Below, piece by piece: positions 30,055 through 40,691 of a stretch of DNA of 64,000 bases (the first letter of the stretch is position 1; each line of letters begins with the position of its first letter). A program made the position numbers and the translations under genes. The notes under the pieces are model-generated. The model was not told where the DNA came from. It made no database searches and saw only the letters and a program-made list of their open reading frames with translations. The DNA comes from Symbiodinium natans (Eukaryota > Sar > Dinophyceae > Suessiales > Symbiodiniaceae): contig CAJNDS010002235.1 of assembly GCA_905221605.1 (NCBI GenBank), positions 1,353,375 to 1,417,374 on the forward strand, written 5' to 3'.

Positions 30055-31138
30055 AGTGGCTTTTGGCCTTTATCACCAGTGCATTGCACCAGCACCAGCA
30101 GCTCGTCAACATACGAGCTTCTCAGAGCTTTGACCTTGGTGTGCTCCCGAGCTTACGAGCGCTCGCGCAGCTGTTGGCTTTGATGTTTTGAGCTTGGACA
30201 CATGAAGGTGATCATTCATTGTTTTAGTACACCTGGCTGCTTTGTTGTTGTTAGTTGCTTTAGATAGAGGGTTTAGAGGGGTGAGAAGGCTTAGAGGGGT
30301 CTGGAGGGTTTAGTGGGCTTAGAAGGGTTAGGAGGGCTATAAGATGGTTTAGATAGTTTTCAGTGCTTACAGGATTTGGGGGTGTCTGGTGGAAGTGACG
30401 TATCGAAGCACGGTGCCCTCGCCCCAGCTATTCCACAGGCCGGGGAACAGATCACTTCCCACTGGGTTGTTTCGAAGCTCTTGCCAAGGAGTCCTCCACC
30501 TTGCGAGGTGTCCTGGCCCTGGGAATCTCCCGCCAGAGTTCGTGCTCACCCAACACAGGTGGACGGGGCCCTCTTTTCAACCTGGAGGACCTGAGGAGAA
30601 CACAAGCCCGCGCAAACCACCACCACCCCAGAGAAGGCCCTAAGCTCCCCTAAACCCTAAACCCTAAACTCTAAACCCTAAACCCTAGACCCTACACCCT
30701 AAACCCTAAAACCCTAAAGCCTTAAACCCTAACCCCGACAGCGGTGGAATCCCGGGTTTTTTGACCATGGTGCCCGTGCCGGCGACTAGCTCGCAGTCGA
30801 GCGGCCGCCTAAACCCTAAACCCGAAACCCCAAACCCCAAACCCTAAACCCTAAACCCTAAACCCCTAAACCCCTAAACCCCTAAACCCCTAAACCCCTA
30901 AACCCCTAAACCCCTAAACCCCTAAACCCTTAAACCCTTAAACCCTAAACCCTAAACCCTATGAACCCCTAAACCCGAAGCCCTTAAAACTGCTAAAGCC
31001 CTAAAACTCTACAATCCTAAAACCCCTCAACCCCTAAAGCCCCTAAAACCCTATGCCCTAAACCCTAAACCTTAAACCCTAAACCCTAAACCCTAAACTA
31101 TGGGTGTGCCTGAAGCCGCTAAAACCGAACCTTGTCAG

Positions 31139-31211
31139 GTCGGCCTCTCGGTGAACGACGGCTGCCGGGGAACGGGCTACACACCGCTTCACGCCCCTCG
31201 GCACGAAGAAA
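31139..31211 (+). CDS. ankyrin-like exon (NDGCRGTGYTPLHA)
   Basis: Follows acceptor cttgtcag; reads VGLSVNDGCRGTGYTPLHAP, with the ankyrin signature GxTPLHA. The donor is uncertain (a G-run follows). Preceded by about 290 bp of CCCTAAA/CCCCTAAA and followed by TTTAGGG variants. Confidence 0.6.
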
Positions 31212-31869
31212 GCGAGGAGGGGGGGGGGGGGGGGGGTGCCAGTGCCGGGAGGGGGTTTGGGGTTGAGGGTTTGGGGTTTAGGGTTTGGGGTTTAGGGTTA
31301 GGGGTTTGGGGTTTAGGGTTTAGGGTTTGGGGTTTGGGTTTGGGGTTTGGGGTTTGGGTTTCAGGGTTTAGGGTTTAGGGTTTAGGGTTCAGGATAAAGC
31401 TGACTAAGGGGCTAGACTTCGGGATTCAAGGTGCAGGGTGTGGGTTTCTGGGTGCTTCTTCGAGTAGCACGAAGCTGCTAGGCCAAAGCCATGCGCCATG
31501 GGCTTAGGCTTTAGGGTTTAGGGTTTAGGGTTTAGGGTTTAGGCTTTAGCGTTTAGGCTTAAGGCTTTAGGTTTTAGGCCTTAGGCTTTGGGTTCAAGAT
31601 GAGGAGTTCTGGTGGTTCTTGGTAGTTCGTGGGCTTAGGGCTCAGGATTTGGGGTTTCGGGTTTGCGGTCTCGGGGGTTTCCGAAGGCGGAAGGAGCTCG
31701 GGCAGCATGAGCACAGAGCAGCAAGCGTGTCGACGCTCATCCCCAAACTCCAAACCCCAAACCCCAAACCCAAACCCCAAACCCCAAACCTGAAACCCTC
31801 AACCCTAAACCCTAAACCCCAAACCCTAAACCCTAAACCCTACACCCTAAACCTTCAACCTCAACACAG

Positions 31870-31986
31870 CTCCAAACGCACACAGCCCATGCCCAGCTGG
31901 CTGCCGCGGGCGGCCATGTGGTCGTTTGCGAGCTCTTGCTCGACGCGTTGGCCGACGTGCACAAGCCGGGGGCTTGGCTTTCCAGG
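31870..31986 (+). CDS. ankyrin-repeat exon (GGHVVVCELLLDALAD)
   Basis: 39 codons, phase 0 to 0, from acceptor caacacag to gtttagg. Reads AHAQLAAAGGHVVVCELLLD then ALADVHKPG, a near-consensus ankyrin repeat (AAxxGHxxVxELLLxxxADV). Its downstream intron would hold the 8.85-kb LTR retrotransposon; the next ankyrin-like exon, at 42111, starts in the matching phase. Confidence 0.75.
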
Positions 31987-32071
31987 GTTTAGGGGTTTAG
32001 GGGTTTAGGGTTTGGGGTTTAGGGATTAGGGGTTGGGGTCTAGGGGTGTAGGGGTTTAGGGGTTTAGGGAT

Positions 32072-32190
32072 TTAGGGGTTTCGGGGTTTAGGGCTTCGGG
32101 TTTCCAGTTTCCAAGCTCCGGGAGAAGGGTTGAGCTCTCCAGCTGGCCCTGCAGCGATGATTTCCTTTCAAGTCAGCCCTACAACGCAGG
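32072..32190 (+). repeat. 119-bp inverted duplication, copy 2
   Basis: Reverse complement of 23271-23389. In this orientation the core reads SSGRRVELSSWPCSDDFLSS, so it may be an exon copied together with its telomeric flanks. Confidence 0.8.
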
Positions 32191-32258
32191 CTTAGGGTTT
32201 AGGGTTTAGGGTTTAGGGTTTAGGGTTTAGGGTTTAGGGTTTAGGCTGAAATGCCCTA

Positions 32259-32444
32259 CTTGGAGGTTTATGGTACTTCTAGTCCAATAATACTGGGTCA
32301 GGGTTTCCGGTTTAGGGTACTTCTAGCCCAATGAAAACTGTACTACATAACCCACTTGTGAGCCCCTTAAGTGCCCTAGTATGGTTCTCATTGGGTTATA
32401 TGTACAGTTATGCTTGGGTTATTCACTACCATGAACCTCCAAGC
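32259..32444. mobile_element. fold-back family 1 with internal duplication
   Basis: Ends acttggaggtttatggtact and ccatgaacctccaagca. The left arm appears twice, separated by a short telomere-like insert (32298-32316), as in the 27.2-kb copy. Confidence 0.7.
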
Positions 32445-32497
32445 AAGCCCTCAACCTTAAACCCTGGCGGAGCACACCCTAAACCCTGAACCCTAAA

Positions 32498-32502
32498 CCC
32501 TA
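32498..32502. repeat. target-site duplication CCCTA (left)
   Basis: CCCTA precedes the 5' LTR and is repeated at 41350-41354 after the 3' LTR. It is part of a CCCTAAA run on both sides. Confidence 0.65.
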
Positions 32503-32789
32503 TGCGGAGCTGCAATTGGTATTGTAGAAAGGAGTTAGTGTTGGAAGTTGGAAGGGTTAATGAACCCGGTAATCGTATTTGGCTCAAGATGGGCTTGAAC
32601 AGAAAGCCACAAGTTCAAAAAGAAGTGCCTGGGTTCTTAGGATTTGGTAAGGGTGTGGATTCCTTCCCCCTTTCCTTCCCCCCTGGGTTGCTCTTATCCG
32701 TGTTCTTGGTTGTTTCTTGGTTCGATCTAGGAAATATAAGTTCAGGGCGATTAGGGGAGTTGATTTCCTTCCTTGGTTGTCCCCCCGTA
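32503..32789 (+). repeat. 5' LTR, 287 bp
   Basis: Starts TGCGGAG and ends CCCCCCGTA, so the usual TG...CA ends are TG...TA. Differs from the 3' LTR at one position by eye. The reading frame of the big ORF is open through it, but no start is needed there. Confidence 0.9.
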
Positions 32790-32801
32790 GGTTATGAGCC
32801 C
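32790..32801 (+). promoter_or_regulatory. primer-binding site, half-tRNA (initiator tRNA-Met) type
   Basis: GGTTATGAGCCC follows the LTR with no gap. Its complement, GGGCTCATAACC, is the anticodon stem-loop of eukaryotic initiator tRNA-Met (CAT anticodon in the centre). Copia-type elements are known to prime from a cleaved initiator tRNA at this internal position rather than from its 3' CCA end. Confidence 0.75.
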
Positions 32802-32855
32802 AAATTAGGTTCCCTGCGGTTAAGTGTTCTTTCAAGGTTTTGGGATCAAGAAGCA

Positions 32856-35800
32856 ATGCCTTCTCCGAAGCGATGGCTCCAACTTGCCTTGGATGGTGGA
32901 CAAGATGGTGGAGCTGGAAATGGTGCAGCTGAGCCTCTGGGTGAAAGAGCGGTGTTGGAAGAGGTGATTCCCGACGCTGAAGAACATCTGGAAGAGGCCT
33001 TGGTTGCAGAAAGCCCCAATGTGGGTATGAATCCCAATAGGGATATGGTTAGCAATGCTGAAGCTGAAGGACGTGCTGTTTCTGTACCGCCAAAGCCTGG
33101 TGAAAAAAGGAACTGGGATGCGACTGGTGGCATAGATCGTGAAATGGAGGTGACTGTTTTACGAGTGTTACACAAACACGGGTACCAGCCGTCGTCTTCG
33201 ACTTCGGGTCGAATGGTAGACCAAGAGTCTCAGACCGATCTGATTGGAGAAGTGCTACAAGCGACCAGGAGGCCGTTGAACAAGATCAAAAAGGGTCCAT
33301 CTTCGAGTTCCCAAGGTGGTGGAAGCGGTCACAAACAGAAGGGTGCGGACGGCTTTGAAGCTGCACCTGCTGCTGAATACGCCATGGGGGAGGAGGAGAT
33401 CCTACAGATGGAGGCTGAACGGTTGCGACAGCTGTCAGAAGAAGAGGACGAGATGCGACAGGTTTCTGAAAGGGACGGTTTTCGGAAAGACGAGCATCTG
33501 ATCCAAGCGTGTGATGGCACAATGTGGGAATTGCACCTCCATGAAGATGGGAGACAATATTATTACTGCCTGGATACGCACGAAACCAAGTGGACATTGC
33601 CGGTGGTAGGTGAAAAGGTGAAGAGTGACGAGGTGGTTGGGTCTCCTTTGGGCAATGAGCTGGAAATGGAGGCGGCACTGGATTCTTCATCCTCTACTCC
33701 GAAGACTGAGTCTACGAGGGCATTCCAGGGTAGTGTAAATAGTTTAGGTGAAAAAGATTTTTCCTCTACTATCAGGGATAGCGGTCCTAGGGCTGATGGT
33801 GACGCCCCGACCTCGGGTTCTCCTGATGAGGAAGGGATTCCTGGGAACCAAGCCAACATCGCTGGAGCTCAACACCTGGATCGGGAAGAAACAGAAGCGC
33901 TTTCTGAGGGTGGGGCAGCGATGGAATTGGTGGATCCAGAAGAGAAAATGCCCAATGAGGTGATCGGAACTGTGTCGGCTGCAGAAGAGCGAGTGGTGGA
34001 TGTGGTACCTGTTGTTCAGGAAGGTGGTCCTGGAGATTCGGAGGATGGAGAGAAAAAGTTGTGTGTTACGACTGAGGAGGTCTCTTCGTTTGGTGCCAAG
34101 AATTCTGCCATTCAAGGGGAAAAAGAAGCTTCTGGAATAGCTGGAGACACGGATGATCTGAAAAATGAGGCCTGGAGCGCCAATGATGCGCGGGTTGATG
34201 CGCCAGATATTACCTGGAGTGCGAAGGAAGCACGGGTTGAGGTGCATGTGGTGGTACGTTCCACGGGCGACTGCAACAATGGGGCGCAGGTCTCCGCAGC
34301 AGCTGATGATGGAGGTTCACAGGTGGACGCACTGGTGCAACCTGAAGTTAGCAGCGAGGAACGAAATGACAAGGGCTACACCGGAGCCAATGAGGCAGCT
34401 GTGGTCAATGATGGTGGAAATTCTCCTTTGGAGGCCATGGAACCAAAGGAGCCTGCGGTGGAAGAAAGCGTGCCTGCCGTGGATGATCGACTCAATTGCC
34501 CTGCAGTGGAAGAAGATTTGCCTGCTGCAGAAGGTGAGACAAAGGACTCCAATGATGGGTCCACTCCCATGAAGGGAGAAGCGTTGCCGTCTGGAAGTTC
34601 ACCGGAAGTCGACACCGAGCGAACTACAGCAGATGAGGCAAAGCCGTTGGCGGAGAAAAAGGGAGGTCCTGAAATCCAGGAGCACAAAAAAGATGAGCTT
34701 GTGGGACTCGTGGAGCAGGACGAGCAGTGTGACCCAAAGGTGAAGACAAAGGATGCGCCAGGAGCCGATGATACAGAGATGGTTTCTGAAGAGCGTGTAA
34801 AGAAAGTGCCCCGAGCGGGAGCCTTGGAGTCACCTGGGCCACATTGCTATCAAGAGGGAGATGAGATCATGGGTCTAGTGCGCTGCATCAATGGGTATGG
34901 AGCCTTTTTGGACCATGGGGATATGAATGTATTGATTCCTGCAGAAGGGAACAATGCATATCAGTTCAAGTTTGGTGATACTGTCAATGGAACAGTGAAA
35001 CGAGTGGAAGATGATGGTACCATAATCTTGGACACCTTTCTGGTTTTGGAAGAGGACGTGGAGGACTCTTCTTCGACGCTGCGGAAGTGGAAACCCAGCG
35101 GCTGGAGTACGTGGTGGACGGATTCATGGTATGCTGGTCAATGGTACCAAGATTCCAACGGTCAATGGGACTGGAAACAGGAGGAAGAGCAATCCGATGA
35201 AGAGCTTGTGGTACAGGAGTTGTCTTCTGAAGAACGAAAAGAAAGGCAACTTTATGGAGAAAAGATCTACAAAGCTCTTCTGGAGAATGGAAATGAAGAG
35301 GAAGCCTATGTTGGCAAAATTACTGGGATGCTGTTAGGTCGGCCGATGGAAGATTTACAGGAGTGTGTTGCGGATCAGGCATTCCTCAATGCGGAAGCTC
35401 GGCGCGCGTATGGCATCTTGCAAAATGATGGTTGGAAGCCTGATGGTACAGAAAACACAGGTTTGGGGGAGTTAACCACCTTTTCCCGAACACAGTACCA
35501 CAACGCGCTCTTCGAACTGGCACGTAGGAAAAGGAGATTTTCTCGACCAGTTGTGGGTGATGCGGTGGCAGTGGTGCTGGATCAAGGGGAAGAGGAGTTT
35601 TGGAACGCGCTTTGGTTGGACACCAAGCTATTTTTGCAGGAGCTTGATGGTGCAGTGCAATCCATGAGCAAAAGGGAGAACAAGCCAATGGAAGCCTACA
35701 TGGATCCTGACCAGTACAAAAAGGCTTACATGACACCAAAGACGGTGTTGTCACCTGGTTACAGCAAGCTGTGCAGGTTCTTCAATAAGGGAAGGTGTCG

Positions 35801-38800
35801 CAATGGCGATGGGTGTCCCTATGAGCATCGTCGGTACGGTGAAGGTTGGCCAGAAGGGGGGTCAACTGATCCAAAGAATAGCCAAGAAGCTGATGATGAG
35901 GACGGGAACATCGGTGACCCTCCCACAGAGGAAGGTACAGTGGATGAGGCACAGCAGGAGCGGGAGGATTTAGCCTTCCGGGCCAAGTACAATTTTGGCA
36001 AAGGTGCATCAAAGGGTGAGCCTACGTCGGGTGAGCCAAAAGGTCGTCTGTGTCTGTATTACAATCAAGGTGGTTGTAAATATGGGACTACATGCAGGTA
36101 TCTTCACAACGATGACATAGCATTGGAAGGGACTTGGGAGCCCGGCAAAGCTTGGGACAATGCTTCCAGGAAGTCACTAAGGGACGCAGGGTTCCACCAT
36201 TGCTGTTTCGATTATTACCTCAGAGGACGTTGCCGGAAAGGGTTAAATTTCTGCAAGTACTCCCATGACGAGATGTCAGAGGAGCGGCTGTCGCTCCTGA
36301 AACACTTGGTACAGGTGGCCAATCAGGTCCGGTTTGAAATAGAGAGAGGATGGGAGCTTACGGATAGAAGCACTTTTCAGCCACCTGCGAGTGGGGGAGC
36401 TGAATCTTCCTCATCCTCGGCACCAAAAGCGCTGCAAATGACCAATGTGTCACAAAAAGATGGTGAAAAAGGTATTCTGGATGAAGTAGAAGCTGATGAG
36501 CAAAAGAATTCGGTGGCTGCATCCACTAGTACTCAGCTTCACAATCCGGAGGAGCCGATTGAAAATTGGATGGCTCGCAACGCACACCTGTGGGTGTATA
36601 CCCCTCATGTAAGTGAGGTGATGATTACGCTTGGTGTGACCAATGTGTCGGACTTGCAAGAGTTCATCTTTGTGGAAGATTTGGTTGACAAAGGGATCAA
36701 CAAAGTGACCGCATGCAAAATTCTGCAATTGGTGGGTGAGGTCCGATATCGACCGGGAGGACCGGAAAAGGCAGTTCCTTCTGATGCATCTGTACGGGTA
36801 CAACAATCTTCTGGGAACAAAGGGACTGGAAGAGCGGCGGTGCGAACCCTCACTCAGGTGCGTGAAGCTGAAGACTCCGGTGCAAAAACTATGCCGAGAG
36901 GTTCCTATCGGGAGCTTTTTGATAAGGTCAGGTACCGTGATGGTTGGACGCTTGCGCAGAGGTCTCCGTTGTGCGTACAGAAGCTGCGGTTGGTGGGAGT
37001 TGGAATGCCGCCGGTGAATCCACCAACGAAAAAGTATCGGTCAAGATCAAACCCTGTAAGAAGGGGAAGGCCCTTGCTGGACAAAAAACAGGTGCGACAG
37101 GTGCCACGATCTCGGTCACAACGACGAGTGCAACTGGCGGAAGTGGTGGAAAAACCGAAGCCACTGGAGCCGGTGAAACCTCGTGGTGGTTTGTCGTATC
37201 CATTCAGCAGAGCGTGGGCAGATGTGGTGGATGATGATGACCAGGCGGAGGCTTTGGTCTCGTATGCCGCTTCCTCAAGCGATTCAAGCGAGGAGGAGAC
37301 CAATGCGGTACAACGCCTGAAGGAACTCTTTTTGCAAGAAAGGGATTCGTGGAGAACTGCGAGTCGTGGCAATGTTCCACAAAGTGGTTCTTCAGGCTCC
37401 AATGATGGGCCGAAAAAATCGGTTCACCTTGGCGAAGGGCGCGACAAAGCGTCGCGGGGGGAGACCCGCCAAGAAGTGACTTCACAAGTTTTTTCGCTAC
37501 CACAACCTTCTCGTCGAGCTGAACGGTCTCAAAAAAGAACAAGGGATGGTTCAGTTATGGTTGGTTCGCTGGCGGTGGGCTCCACGGATGAGGTTTTACC
37601 TGGGCAAGGTGCTGCTGGACAGGTGAATGTCTCTGAAAGCGCTCAAGTTCTTCCTGGGCATGAAGTGGCTGGACAGGAGACGGCGCCGGAAGGAGCAGTA
37701 CAGATTTCTGGCGAGGAGACCGACCAAAAAGAAGGAGAAGGCGGGAGCAATGATCTCCGTGGTAATGATGCGAAGATGTTGGATGGTGGTCCGGTGAGGA
37801 GTGACCTTCAGCAATTGCTGGTGAAAGGCCTTCTGACTCGAATTTATTGGAAGGTTGCAGTTGGCAAGTTGCCAATGGGGCAAAGAGATTGCCAAAAAGG
37901 GTCCAATAAGATGGATCGAAATTTGGTTATTAGCATGTCATCCGAGGGTGCAAGCGAACAGGATGAGAACCTGGCACTGGAGGACGATGCTGATCAGTCA
38001 ATGGGAGACGGTGCAATGGTTATGGTGTATGATCCAGGAACGCTGATCCAGTCGCCAACAACTGATTGGGTTATGCGTCGCGGTCTGACCGATCGTACCG
38101 TCTGGCCAGCAATGGCGCACCTGGCACAGAGGATATGTGCTGAAATGGTTCAAGTGGATGAAATGAATGCCCAGCTAGGGACTGGAACACTCCTTTTTCA
38201 AAGGAGAGATCAAGGATATTATACTGACCTGCATCATTCGTTCCATGACAACCCGTGCTTGCCGGCGGTGGGGAATTACCCTCTTTCGGTGATGGGTGCC
38301 TTGTTGTCTCCTGGTCTGGAAGGGGAATTCAAGAATACGGACAAGTTTGGTACTGCTATGGAGGCAATTGCCTATGATTGGAGCCGCAGTCCAGGCATGG
38401 AAGTTCATATTGAACTTATGGCGAGGGTAGCCAAAATGGTTCACCCATTCCTGAATCTGGGAGCACAAGGGTCGGTGATGGTTTCAGAATTTCTCTGGCA
38501 GCGCGGGAGGGCTCGGTTGATGGAGTTTCTTCAAGCGGCGACTTGTGCGGACCAATTGGAGGCTCTCTGGAGAAGGATGGACGACGATGCGGATGAGGAG
38601 GTGGATCCTTCGACAGCGATGCTGGAAGTTCTTGGACTAGAGGATGCGGTGCTTGATCAAGGGAACAATGAATCCCTTATTCCCATTGAAGATGCTGGAG
38701 GTGAGACAAGCGGTGACACTGGAGGGAAGGGCAAAGCGCCAGAAGTTTCTCCGGAAGAGGAGAAATCCAGTGGGTCATCCAGACTGGCGGACACAAGGAT

Positions 38801-40691
38801 TTTCTTGTGGTCAGTGTACTCCCGCGTGGCTTCGAATTTCTCTATGCAGGACCGCACTACTGGTAAGATCTTTGACAGCACCAAAGGATATCCTGGTGAA
38901 GGACCAAACAATGATGACAATCCTTCCTCTAAGGGGAACTTTCCCTGGATTTCAGAAGACTACCTCGACGAAGTGGTGTCAAAAAAGATGGAAAGGTCTT
39001 CAGAGATGGATGGGTTTGTTCCGGGAAGTGAGGGATCATTGGAAAAGGTAGAGGTGGAGAATGTTACTGCCTCTAAAATTCTTATGGCTCTTTGGAAGAA
39101 GGGACATAGAGTTGGGTTTAGAAGGTTGCGTCGTTTGAATGCATCTGGATGCAAGGTTGGAGCAATGAAACGTCCAATCAAAAGGGTGCAGAAGATTGGC
39201 GCTAGGAAGGCCTTCATGAAGATGTTCAATGTTTTTGGATCGTCTCAGCATGGCTCAGGAGTTGGCGGAAAACCGATCATGAAGGTGGTAGGACCAAGGC
39301 CAGGTTTTCCAGCTGTACTCCAAGCACCAAATACTGATAGCACGTCGGGTGAAGGGAGCAGTCCCCAGGTACATGGCAATGTTCATGTAGAGCACAGTCG
39401 CCCTATGGACCGGTATGAGGCAGAGCGCTTGGAGAAGAGGAAGAAGGGTTTCTGCTATTGGTTTGGCAAAGGGAAAGATCGCTGCAAATTTGGTGACGAC
39501 TGCAAATTCATCCATTCCGAAGATGATGTGGTGCTACATTCATATTGGTGCAAGTACTATGTGGCAGGGAGAGAATGTTTCGCTGGAAAGGATTGTGAGT
39601 TCTCGCATGATGCAACTGGTGTGAGGTGCGTCCAGTTTGCTCGGTCTGGGAAGTGTCGGTTTGGTGACAGGTGTGTCTTTGGACATGAGGTTCCGTTGGA
39701 AAAACAGAGGCCAAGGTCTCCAAGGACGCCCCCAAGGGATGGTCCAAGGAGAAAGTCTGGTGCAAATGGTGGAAAAAAGGAGATCTCTCCTGAACAGTTC
39801 GGTGATGATGAGGAGGATTTTATGGTTTATGACGAAGAGACCAAGATGACGGAACTGTTGATGGAGGCGATTTCATTTCTGTCCAATGGCAAGTCAGATT
39901 TGGCTCGAGCAGAGGCGGACCCATTGTTCAAACTCCTGAAGATCACTGGAGATGCTGACTACATGGATCAAGTATGGGTTTCGTGGACCACTGAAATGTT
40001 GTCAGTGCTGGAACTTCTCGAAGTAGTGAAGTCGTACGACGTTTCGCTCGCGGAGGTGGAAGAATGGGTCAATGACCTGAGGATATGGTGTGAGCGAGCC
40101 AATTTGGGAGAAGAAAAGGATCCCAAAAAAGGGAAAAAGAGGTCCCTAGAAGGGGAGTCCAGCAAAGATATTCCTGCCGAAAAAGAAGTGGTTGAGACTT
40201 CGGAGACGGAGGTTGCCGTTGAGGAGGAGAAGAAAAAGGTAAAAAAGAAGAGGAAAGCTGCAGCTATCGAAGATCCTTACACTCTCATGGTTCCAAAGCC
40301 GAAGAAGATGCCGGCGGTCATTGAGAAGGGTGGATCATCATCCAATGTGGTGGTTTCTGCAGTGGAAAAAGCCTCAAAAGCGCGCACAAAGTCAAATGTC
40401 GGTGGAAAGACAAAGAAGAAGGAGAAAAGTCAGAGTCCCAAAAAAGAAGAGGTGGTAATGGTGCAAGATCCTGAGGAAAAGGATCGTCCATCCGATGCGG
40501 AGGCACCAGGGTCTGCCAATGCGAATGAAGAGCTGGATCAATCTTGCCAGGCGATTGAGGATGCGAAGAGAGAAGGATTGGTATCCTCAATTCAAAGGGG
40601 CATACAGGATCCTATTCTTACGATTTCGGACCTGGAGTATATTCTGCTGCAACTTCACCTCAAGATTGCCAACAATCGGAAAAAGAAGTGA
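32856..40691 (+). CDS. giant Gag-like RNA-binding protein of the LTR element
   Basis: 2611 codons from the ATG at 32856; the frame is open back to 32502, through the LTR. Modules: a WW-like domain at residues 224-249 (W...GRQYYYCLDTHETKW..P); a long acidic low-complexity stretch; an S1-like RNA-binding fold at about 669-727 (GDEIMGLVRCINGYGAFLDH); a Trp-rich patch; CCCH fingers at 973-991 and 1066-1084 (C-x7-C-x5-C-x3-H) and 1117-1137 (looser spacing); a SAM-like helical segment near 1235-1300 (LGVTNVSDLQEF); three more CCCH fingers at about 2200, 2232 and 2258; and a Lys-rich tail. No CCHC knuckle or enzyme motif is visible. It probably binds and packages RNA in the role of Gag, or is a captured host RNA-processing protein. 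There are no internal stops, so this copy may still be expressed. Confidence 0.82.
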   Translation: MPSPKRWLQLALDGGQDGGAGNGAAEPLGERAVLEEVIPDAEEHLEEALVAESPNVGMNPNRDMVSNAEAEGRAVSVPPKPGEKRNWDATGGIDREMEVTVLRVLHKHGYQPSSSTSGRMVDQESQTDLIGEVLQATRRPLNKIKKGPSSSSQGGGSGHKQKGADGFEAAPAAEYAMGEEEILQMEAERLRQLSEEEDEMRQVSERDGFRKDEHLIQACDGTMWELHLHEDGRQYYYCLDTHETKWTLPVVGEKVKSDEVVGSPLGNELEMEAALDSSSSTPKTESTRAFQGSVNSLGEKDFSSTIRDSGPRADGDAPTSGSPDEEGIPGNQANIAGAQHLDREETEALSEGGAAMELVDPEEKMPNEVIGTVSAAEERVVDVVPVVQEGGPGDSEDGEKKLCVTTEEVSSFGAKNSAIQGEKEASGIAGDTDDLKNEAWSANDARVDAPDITWSAKEARVEVHVVVRSTGDCNNGAQVSAAADDGGSQVDALVQPEVSSEERNDKGYTGANEAAVVNDGGNSPLEAMEPKEPAVEESVPAVDDRLNCPAVEEDLPAAEGETKDSNDGSTPMKGEALPSGSSPEVDTERTTADEAKPLAEKKGGPEIQEHKKDELVGLVEQDEQCDPKVKTKDAPGADDTEMVSEERVKKVPRAGALESPGPHCYQEGDEIMGLVRCINGYGAFLDHGDMNVLIPAEGNNAYQFKFGDTVNGTVKRVEDDGTIILDTFLVLEEDVEDSSSTLRKWKPSGWSTWWTDSWYAGQWYQDSNGQWDWKQEEEQSDEELVVQELSSEERKERQLYGEKIYKALLENGNEEEAYVGKITGMLLGRPMEDLQECVADQAFLNAEARRAYGILQNDGWKPDGTENTGLGELTTFSRTQYHNALFELARRKRRFSRPVVGDAVAVVLDQGEEEFWNALWLDTKLFLQELDGAVQSMSKRENKPMEAYMDPDQYKKAYMTPKTVLSPGYSKLCRFFNKGRCRNGDGCPYEHRRYGEGWPEGGSTDPKNSQEADDEDGNIGDPPTEEGTVDEAQQEREDLAFRAKYNFGKGASKGEPTSGEPKGRLCLYYNQGGCKYGTTCRYLHNDDIALEGTWEPGKAWDNASRKSLRDAGFHHCCFDYYLRGRCRKGLNFCKYSHDEMSEERLSLLKHLVQVANQVRFEIERGWELTDRSTFQPPASGGAESSSSSAPKALQMTNVSQKDGEKGILDEVEADEQKNSVAASTSTQLHNPEEPIENWMARNAHLWVYTPHVSEVMITLGVTNVSDLQEFIFVEDLVDKGINKVTACKILQLVGEVRYRPGGPEKAVPSDASVRVQQSSGNKGTGRAAVRTLTQVREAEDSGAKTMPRGSYRELFDKVRYRDGWTLAQRSPLCVQKLRLVGVGMPPVNPPTKKYRSRSNPVRRGRPLLDKKQVRQVPRSRSQRRVQLAEVVEKPKPLEPVKPRGGLSYPFSRAWADVVDDDDQAEALVSYAASSSDSSEEETNAVQRLKELFLQERDSWRTASRGNVPQSGSSGSNDGPKKSVHLGEGRDKASRGETRQEVTSQVFSLPQPSRRAERSQKRTRDGSVMVGSLAVGSTDEVLPGQGAAGQVNVSESAQVLPGHEVAGQETAPEGAVQISGEETDQKEGEGGSNDLRGNDAKMLDGGPVRSDLQQLLVKGLLTRIYWKVAVGKLPMGQRDCQKGSNKMDRNLVISMSSEGASEQDENLALEDDADQSMGDGAMVMVYDPGTLIQSPTTDWVMRRGLTDRTVWPAMAHLAQRICAEMVQVDEMNAQLGTGTLLFQRRDQGYYTDLHHSFHDNPCLPAVGNYPLSVMGALLSPGLEGEFKNTDKFGTAMEAIAYDWSRSPGMEVHIELMARVAKMVHPFLNLGAQGSVMVSEFLWQRGRARLMEFLQAATCADQLEALWRRMDDDADEEVDPSTAMLEVLGLEDAVLDQGNNESLIPIEDAGGETSGDTGGKGKAPEVSPEEEKSSGSSRLADTRIFLWSVYSRVASNFSMQDRTTGKIFDSTKGYPGEGPNNDDNPSSKGNFPWISEDYLDEVVSKKMERSSEMDGFVPGSEGSLEKVEVENVTASKILMALWKKGHRVGFRRLRRLNASGCKVGAMKRPIKRVQKIGARKAFMKMFNVFGSSQHGSGVGGKPIMKVVGPRPGFPAVLQAPNTDSTSGEGSSPQVHGNVHVEHSRPMDRYEAERLEKRKKGFCYWFGKGKDRCKFGDDCKFIHSEDDVVLHSYWCKYYVAGRECFAGKDCEFSHDATGVRCVQFARSGKCRFGDRCVFGHEVPLEKQRPRSPRTPPRDGPRRKSGANGGKKEISPEQFGDDEEDFMVYDEETKMTELLMEAISFLSNGKSDLARAEADPLFKLLKITGDADYMDQVWVSWTTEMLSVLELLEVVKSYDVSLAEVEEWVNDLRIWCERANLGEEKDPKKGKKRSLEGESSKDIPAEKEVVETSETEVAVEEEKKKVKKKRKAAAIEDPYTLMVPKPKKMPAVIEKGGSSSNVVVSAVEKASKARTKSNVGGKTKKKEKSQSPKKEEVVMVQDPEEKDRPSDAEAPGSANANEELDQSCQAIEDAKREGLVSSIQRGIQDPILTISDLEYILLQLHLKIANNRKKK

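Noticed and set aside
32502-32855. Start of the giant ORF inside the 5' LTR
   Set aside because: The ATG at 32502 includes a base of the target duplication, so it is not part of the element; 32856 is the first ATG beyond the primer site with good context.
38697-38730. Aspartic protease motif (SGDTGG) in the giant ORF
   Set aside because: Lacks the hydrophobic residues around DTG and lies in a disordered acidic stretch.
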